Of a DNA stretch of 64,000 nucleotides, positions 58,047-64,000 are shown in pieces. The stretch is taken from the NCBI GenBank assembly GCA_022836615.1, contig MU405268.1, positions 62,001-126,000 on the forward strand, given 5' to 3'. Origin of the DNA: Annulohypoxylon bovei var. microspora (taxonomy: Eukaryota > Ascomycota > Sordariomycetes > Xylariales > Hypoxylaceae). The number at the start of each line of letters is the position of its first letter. The stretch's first letter is position 1. The position numbers and the translations under genes are program-made. A model generated the notes under the pieces. That model was not told where the DNA came from. It ran no database searches and saw nothing but the letters and a program-made list of their open reading frames with translations.

Positions 58047-60533
58047 CTACGACCCAGAACTCAAGACGCCATCCAGCTCGCCAAACTTCTCCCTCAGGAA
58101 AGCCTGGACCTCGGGGTTTCCGCCGAGCCCGGCGAGCAAGCCCTTAGCGTCGCCCTCGATCTTCAGGCCGTGGAGCCCGGTGGCCCTCGAGAGCGCGACG
58201 TAGACCTGGCCCTCCTCGAAGGCGCGCGACAGGTTGACGATGACGCGGTCGAGCGTCAGCGACTGGCTCTTGTGGATGGTCATGGCCCACGCGGGCGCGA
58301 GCGGGATCTGGGTGCGGGCCAGCAGGCTGTAGGGCCGCTCGTCGCCGAGCTCCGTGATGGAGCACTCGGCGAAGATGGTGCGGATCTGGCCGTTGTGGAA
58401 CCGCACGACCGGCCACGTCTTGTACCTGGCGCCGGGGTCCGTGATGAACTTCTTGATCATGGCCTCCTTGATCGGCGCGCGGTCGCCGAAGATCTTGTTC
58501 ACCGGCTCCTTGCCCCCGGTGACGGCCCGCGGCAGCCGAAGCGGGTCGTACTTCTCGAACCCGCAGATCATGCCCTGGCTGCCGTTGCACAGGCCCATCG
58601 CCAGGTCCAGGTTCACGAGCAGGACGACCAGCATCCCCTTCTTGAGCTGCACGCACTCGTCGAACCGGTGGTCTTCGAGCGCGCGCAGAGGCCCCGCGCT
58701 CTGAGGTCCCGGGGGCTTTCGCATGCCCTTCCAGCCGAGATGGGGGTGTTTGTTTTGCTGCCACATGAAATCGTCCAAGCACCAGTACGTATGGTTCATG
58801 GTTTTTAATCTCTCGAACTCGCGTCTGTTGACATTAGCTACTTCGTCGCGGGTGGCGAAGAGTCTGGTGGCGTGGTGGACCATGCACTTGTGGTTCATTA
58901 GGAGCTCGGTATCATCCGGGCTAAGCACTCGTCCAATTCTACATTTCTGCAGTATGCGAATGAAGGTCTCGTCGTTCTGACGGTGAATGGTGTTGAGGTG
59001 GACGTGTTCGAAGTTACACTCCTGCCACGCCTTACTCCGGAAAGCCCATTTATCTTCGTTACGGTACTCGCCGTGACGTTTGCAAACGTGGACCTTTCCG
59101 AGAGGGGTATTTTTCTCGACGAGTTCGAACCCACATTCGATGCAGTGTTGGAAAGGCTTCACGGGGGGTAGTTGACAAAAGTCGCCAGTGACCACCACCT
59201 GAACTCCTCCGAATGCGGGTGGCTTGCTTCCATCTGACTTGCGCCGCGCTTCCTTCATAACCTCGTTTAATCTCTCAAAATGTAAGTTTTCTACCATGCT
59301 AATCTCGTCGATGACCAGAACATCAGTATCTTTAAACCGTTTATGCACGAACGTTCCGTGGGCTGCGCCTCTTAATTCGTCCAGGGTGCGCTTGTGATGA
59401 TCCGGAGTCCAGCCTGCATATGTCCAAGTAGTAGTCCCGTTGATTTGCAAAGCTGCGCGTCCAGTTGGTGCCAGGATACGGACATTCTTACCCATAGTCT
59501 GGAGTCGTGCGGTAAAGGCTTTCAATACAGTTGATTTACCGCAGCCGGCCGAGCCCGTGTAAAAGACATTCTTTCCACGTGCTATCAGTTCAACGAGACG
59601 TGTCTGCTCCGGGCATAGCTGGGGTTCTACATATTTGGTGACTTCTGGTGCTTTGCTCTGAGTTGGTTGGAATAGGTCTGGATCGAAAGACGAGGATGGT
59701 GGGGGCGTCATCGTCTGAGTCGAGCTTGTTAAGTCGCTACCAAAGCCATGGTAATTCGTGTTCAGGCTTGACGGAAGCGCCGAGGGTACGGGCGGTGAAG
59801 ATGGGAAATGCTCTTCTAGCTGAAAAGATGGCTCCGCTATCGGAGTTTTACTAGAACGCTTCTTGATTGCAGATTTCGTTTGAGCCTTAGTAGCACGCAT
59901 AGATCCAGCAGATTTAGAAGCCTTAGTTGATTGTCGGTTGATCGCCTCCATTGCGAGATCACCTTCAAGAGTGTACTGAAACGGTACTGGTATTGGTCCA
60001 TTATACACTCGCGGTGGTTCTTCAATATTCTTCCTCTTGGTGCTAAAGGGCTGTGTTGGCATAGTCATAGCAGGCCCTTGCTCATCATCACTAAGTAAGC
60101 TGATGACCTCTACCTTAGAGTTTCGTACTTTGCGTCGCTTCGGGGCGTGTAGAGCAGATTCGTGGTCCTCGGGTCCGTTAGTGCCTAAATTTGGCCACGA
60201 AGGTGAAGGATAGGTCGATTGCCATGGCTGCTGTTGCGGCGGATATATAGGAGGCGCCTGATATGGAGAGGTATATGAATACGGATAAGGGTATGGAATT
60301 GGTTGGACGGGCGTAGGAACTCGGTAACCTATACTAGTCCCATCGGAGAGAATTGGTAAGGGCGAGGACGATGGCTGAGGGGTAGTAAGCTGTGCCTGAT
60401 ACTGCGGTATGGGAGGCAAGTCGTTGTCCACGTCATGGTGTCTGAATGTCATATAGGTCAAGAGCTCCTCTGGTTGATGAGAAGCAGAGAGTCCCACCTT
60501 TTCCCCGGGCTGGCCGGGTCCTATAATCGGCAT
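58047..60533 (-). CDS. pif1: PIF1-family DNA helicase
   Basis: Intronless, 828 aa from the ATG at 60533 (MPIIGPGQPG). Superfamily 1B 5'-3' helicase acting in nuclear and often mitochondrial DNA maintenance (G-quadruplexes, fork passage, telomeres). The first 300 residues are Pro/Ser/Gln-rich and disordered, with a basic stretch KRRKVRNSK followed at once by VISLLSDDEQ, which fits a nuclear localisation signal next to a SUMO-interacting motif. Helicase motifs: Walker A YTGSAGCGKST (about 322-332), LAPTGRAA, DVLVIDEISM, VVVTGDFCQLPPV and, near the end, MTIHKSQSLTLDRVIVNLSR and GQVYVALSRATGL. A Cys/His insert (CIECGFELV ... VCKRHG) after motif III could bind zinc. No frame extends upstream with a better start. 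Confidence 0.93.
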   Translation of the reverse strand: MPIIGPGQPGEKVGLSASHQPEELLTYMTFRHHDVDNDLPPIPQYQAQLTTPQPSSSPLPILSDGTSIGYRVPTPVQPIPYPYPYSYTSPYQAPPIYPPQQQPWQSTYPSPSWPNLGTNGPEDHESALHAPKRRKVRNSKVEVISLLSDDEQGPAMTMPTQPFSTKRKNIEEPPRVYNGPIPVPFQYTLEGDLAMEAINRQSTKASKSAGSMRATKAQTKSAIKKRSSKTPIAEPSFQLEEHFPSSPPVPSALPSSLNTNYHGFGSDLTSSTQTMTPPPSSSFDPDLFQPTQSKAPEVTKYVEPQLCPEQTRLVELIARGKNVFYTGSAGCGKSTVLKAFTARLQTMGKNVRILAPTGRAALQINGTTTWTYAGWTPDHHKRTLDELRGAAHGTFVHKRFKDTDVLVIDEISMVENLHFERLNEVMKEARRKSDGSKPPAFGGVQVVVTGDFCQLPPVKPFQHCIECGFELVEKNTPLGKVHVCKRHGEYRNEDKWAFRSKAWQECNFEHVHLNTIHRQNDETFIRILQKCRIGRVLSPDDTELLMNHKCMVHHATRLFATRDEVANVNRREFERLKTMNHTYWCLDDFMWQQNKHPHLGWKGMRKPPGPQSAGPLRALEDHRFDECVQLKKGMLVVLLVNLDLAMGLCNGSQGMICGFEKYDPLRLPRAVTGGKEPVNKIFGDRAPIKEAMIKKFITDPGARYKTWPVVRFHNGQIRTIFAECSITELGDERPYSLLARTQIPLAPAWAMTIHKSQSLTLDRVIVNLSRAFEEGQVYVALSRATGLHGLKIEGDAKGLLAGLGGNPEVQAFLREKFGELDGVLSSGS

Positions 60534-61973
60534 GGTATTGTTCTTGCCCAAAATGTGAATCCACTAAGACATATTTTAGAAGTTGCATTCGATGGGTTGG
60601 CATGCATGCATGTGCCGAGTGTGACAGTTCCTTCCTACCTGCAGATAAAACTTAGGTAGGCAAGTAGGGAAACTTGACGCGCTTTCCCGCTACGCGTCTC
60701 GAATTAATTATGGGGTCGGATATCCATAGCACTGAGATCCACTGAAGCAAACGCTACCAGGTACGTACCAAGTAGGTAGGTAACACACGGTACCGGTAGG
60801 TAATGTTTTGCAGGTTATTTCTGGATAGTAGTAATTCAAGGGTAGGTATTTTCAATTTCATTTAGATTGAAAAGTCAAGATTGGAAAAGTTTCATCGAGG
60901 AGATGTATAAAAACATGCTACGTCCATAGTTCTCAAGTCATTGGCTAGACCCCCTGTAGGTCTGTCTACAAGAGGTATACGCTGCATCTTGCACAAACTG
61001 ATTTCTATAAGTTTTTTTACTAGATACACTACTAGAATGATCTATTGCTTAATGCTGCACTTAGTCGTGAGCTTAGAATTCGACTCGTAGAGTGATATTA
61101 CATAAGTACCTAGGTAACATAGAGTCAGAGAGCAACCCCTTAACGTAGGTAGCCGCTTAAAGAGCACTGCAAAATCGGCTGCTCCTGCTCCTATGAAGTG
61201 TACGTAAAGGTCGACTGTTGAGGCCCAGACTACAAGGCCAAGTACAATGCTCCTCGCTGCTAGCCTAGCCACGAATAGTAAAGCACATCGAAGACGTGTC
61301 TGTGTATATAATTTTTACTTTATTCTCGAGTATGATTCTACCTAACACGGTGATACCTGTACACCAACCTCCAATCCCTTCGCTCTCTGAGCTATTCTCT
61401 CCCCCGTACACCGGAGCCGGATTACGTACTGCCGATCCAATACTATCTAGACCATTGTCGTTCCTTCGTCGTGATCACTTGCGTTCGTCCTCCTCTCATA
61501 AAAGAGTATCCAACCTCCTCGCTCGGAGACTGGTGAAAAAAAATACCGACATGCAGAATTGTACACACGGTGTTTCTTGCTCCACAAACACCGATTTATC
61601 CCTAGACGCCTCAATGAACTCCCCTTAAAAGGAATGTTAAAAAAGATTCAAGAAAGAAAAGTCAGAAATCCAGTTGATATCCCGGTCGAAAGACCTCCGT
61701 ATATTTCGACACGAGGTTCCCGGTATTCGGGTACCTCGTATAGGCCAAGTAGATGTCCATGTTTTTTTCTCCTCGCAAATGCAATGCCTCGCTTAAAATC
61801 GGTACGTCGTATATGCTTCCACCGATGCTATGATGCAGATGCTGGGCATTCGTGCGAGTAAATATCAATGATATATAGTAAATAAGTCATGCTATTATGA
61901 CTGAAGAAGAAGTGGGGGGGTCGCGAGCCGAAATGCTAAGGCAGGCCCTCGTCTGAGTGCCGTGCCGGCGTTG
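60534..61973. other. 1.4 kb intergenic region
   Basis: Promoter of the helicase gene and 3' flank of the transcription factor gene. It contains several TAGGTA motifs (60650-60800) and a CCTAGGTA at about 61109. The plus-strand frame at 61296..61628 has no motif. Confidence 0.45.
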
Positions 61974-64000
61974 TTACCTTAGTCCACTAAAGTCTACCTC
62001 AGCGTTCATATGACTAAGGCCGAGTGTATTCATCGAAACATTCTCGGAATTCGCTCGTTGAAGTGCGTGGAAATCGCCGACGGTCCTTGGTATTTGAGAT
62101 GGCTGGTGTTGATGCTGCTGATGCATGATGAAGCTATTTTGTCTTTGCGGAGGTTGCCGGTGCAACATATTATTCATCATGCCGAATTGGGAATTCTGTG
62201 TCATATTCTGTTGTTGACCCATATTTGCAATGTTTGCGGGTTGGTTTAAAGCATGGCCCAGGTTCGCGTGCATATCGGTCTGCATGGGGTTACCCACGCT
62301 GTGGTTCTGGTTCATGTTGTGCGACGCCATATTGTGGTGCTGATGCGGATGCTGATGATGGGGTTGCTGTGGATTCAGTGGGCCCTGCTGGCCAAGTGCG
62401 TGTTGCGACGATGGTCCCATCGGACTCATTATGTCGGGAATCGAGTTAAAATCGGTTCCGTGGAATTCCGTGTTGCCCGGGGACATAATCGGTGGCGAGC
62501 TAACCATAGGGAAAGGCGATTTCATATCGTCGCCACTATTCGAGTGACCTGAATCGGTTCCAATATCTTGGATGTGCTGCATGCTGGCTGGGGTGTACGG
62601 CTCGCTCTTAAAATCAGTCATCATAGGAGGTTGAGCCATACCGGCGTTGCCGAATCCATCGAAAATGTCAATGTTTTGCATGCAGGCATTTTCTGGTGCA
62701 CGCTGAAGTAAGGGGTTAGCCAGGCGAGGCAAGACGTCGTGAACCTTGTTCATGAGAAGCGGGAGGAAGTGGTGGTCTCCGTTGCGAAGAACCGATAGAA
62801 GCTGCAGGAGTGAGTTGAGTTGCTCACGGGGGCCCATGCTAAAGGGATCGCCAGATGAAGGCATTATGGACAAGACATCAATAAGAGCAGATGAAATATC
62901 CAACAACTTGGCAACCATGGGTAATCCAATTAACTCGTTGCTGTGAGTCGAGAACTGGGATGTCATGGACATCAAATCCCGCGACATATCGATGGGGTAC
63001 TGCATTTGCATCTGTTCCTGACTGCCGTTTTGCATGCCGAGATGCCAAGTAGCCGTCTTGAGCCATTGCTGGTTCGCTCGCTGGTCGGAGTCCTGAACGT
63101 TCATGTATGGTGGAATCATGTCCGAAAATTGCTTCTGCAGAGCACTGAGATACGAGGGGGATGACTCGGCACGAGTCTTGTTCCATAGAGTAAGGAACAC
63201 ATCGTCGAATGGCCTAAATAGATTCACCAATAATACATAGCCATTCAACTGAGGGGCCAAAGGATCCGACGGGTCATCAGTCACAGTCGGGAGGTTGATA
63301 GATGCTTGAAGCGTCAAAGGTCGTCCACGCTGCAGAGCATATGCCCTTTAAATTCAGGTTTTAGCAAAACAAAACAAGTCATATTATTCGTCAGGGGTAA
63401 AATTTACCTTTCTGTCACAAACAAAAGCCAATATAGGCGTCGTCGTCGCGAAGCCTCGATATTATCATACTGCAGGTACGTCTCCTCCTTGTTCATTCCG
63501 ATAATATGGGCCAAAGTTGTAGCCTCTCGGAGATAGAACCAAGCCTTGTCGTGCATGTCGAGGGCGTAGTGAGAGCAGAAAAGGAAATAGCTTGTGCAAA
63601 GGCTGTTCAAAGATGGCGTTTCCTGGTATTCGTATCCTTTTCGAACTCGGATCGTTTCTTCAATAAGCACCATACCAGAGGCAATATTGGCTCCAGGTAA
63701 ATGTTCGAGGAGAGGGTCAGCACCCGGTACGTTCATTCCAGGCTGGAACATCATCCACGCGCAAAGAGAAGTGATCAGGCAGTACGTGTCGAGACTCTGA
63801 TCAAGATACATCGACTGCTGTTCAAGTCGCTGTCGATGAAGAATCGGCATAATCGGATACATGTTGGCGAAGAAGAATTCGATGCATTCCTTTGCCATCT
63901 CGCTAGCCAGTAATCCGGGAGTAGGTGACAACGTAGGGCTGCATGGAGGATTAGTGAGTCCATTCAATCGGCTCTGGACCTTTGCTGAGAGACTCGTTTG
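61974..64000 (-). CDS. fungal-specific transcription factor (Zn2Cys6 type), 5' part outside the window
   Basis: Partial gene: complement(61974..63345, 63408..>64000). Intron 63346..63407 has donor GTAAAT, and the splice gives VTERAYALQRGRPLTL. The visible part starts inside the middle-homology region (PF04082): LNGLTNPPCSPTLSPTP, CIEFFFANMYPIMPILHRQR, SLCTSYFLFCSHYALDMHDK and EASRRRRLYWLLFVTER are characteristic. The C-terminal half is rich in Gln, His, Asn, Met and Pro, likely an activation or interaction domain. The DNA-binding Zn2Cys6 cluster must lie to the right of the window. The layout recalls sugar-responsive regulators of the AmyR/COL-26 group, but that is only a tentative resemblance. 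Confidence 0.85.

Noticed and set aside
57996..58808. 270-codon plus-strand frame opposite the PIF1 gene
   Set aside because: Low-complexity Arg/Leu/Asp composition and full overlap with conserved helicase motifs on the minus strand.

Overview
The window is nuclear DNA from a filamentous ascomycete (Pezizomycotina, probably Sordariomycetes). The evidence is about fifteen protein genes carrying short spliceosomal introns (about 50-75 bp, GTRNGT donors, CTAAC/CTGAC-like branch points) and families typical of such fungi: a highly reducing polyketide synthase, a Clr5 protein, a cutinase, FSH1 and NmrA proteins, and a Gal4-type regulator. Intergenic DNA is AT-rich and full of TAGGTA/CCTAGG motifs. 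Exon joins below were derived by hand from reading frame, splice signals and family motifs; no transcript data were available.

Left part (1-17.2 kb): DNA primase large subunit (-), a Clr5-domain protein (+), an NmrA-like NAD(P)-binding protein (+), a small orphan ORF (-), an MmgE/PrpD enzyme resembling cis-aconitate decarboxylase (-), an amino acid permease (-), and a secreted double beta-propeller phytase-like protein with EGF-like modules (+).

Centre (18-34.3 kb): a compact biosynthetic locus. A seven-exon highly reducing PKS (-; KS-AT-DH-ER-KR-ACP, no methyltransferase, no release domain) diverges from an FSH1-type serine hydrolase (+), which is followed on the same strand by a 19-exon full-length ABCB exporter. 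The simplest reading is that the PKS builds a reduced chain, the hydrolase releases it and the transporter exports it. The PKS has a long Thr-Asn-Gly repeat leader and unusual dehydratase active-site motifs.

Right part (34.3-64 kb): a gene-poor 3.6 kb stretch, an acyl-protein-thioesterase-like hydrolase (-), a disordered 178-aa protein (-), an AAAP amino acid transporter (-), mitochondrial dihydroxyacid dehydratase (+), a LOA1/Vps66-like acyltransferase (-), a kinesin-14 (+), a 1.04 kb MITE-like element with terminal inverted repeats flanked by TA, a cutinase (-), a 3 kb gene-free stretch, a PIF1-family helicase (-), and the C-terminal part of a fungal-specific transcription factor (-) that leaves the window at its right edge. 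Apart from the central locus these are mostly housekeeping or saprotrophic genes with no obvious functional link.
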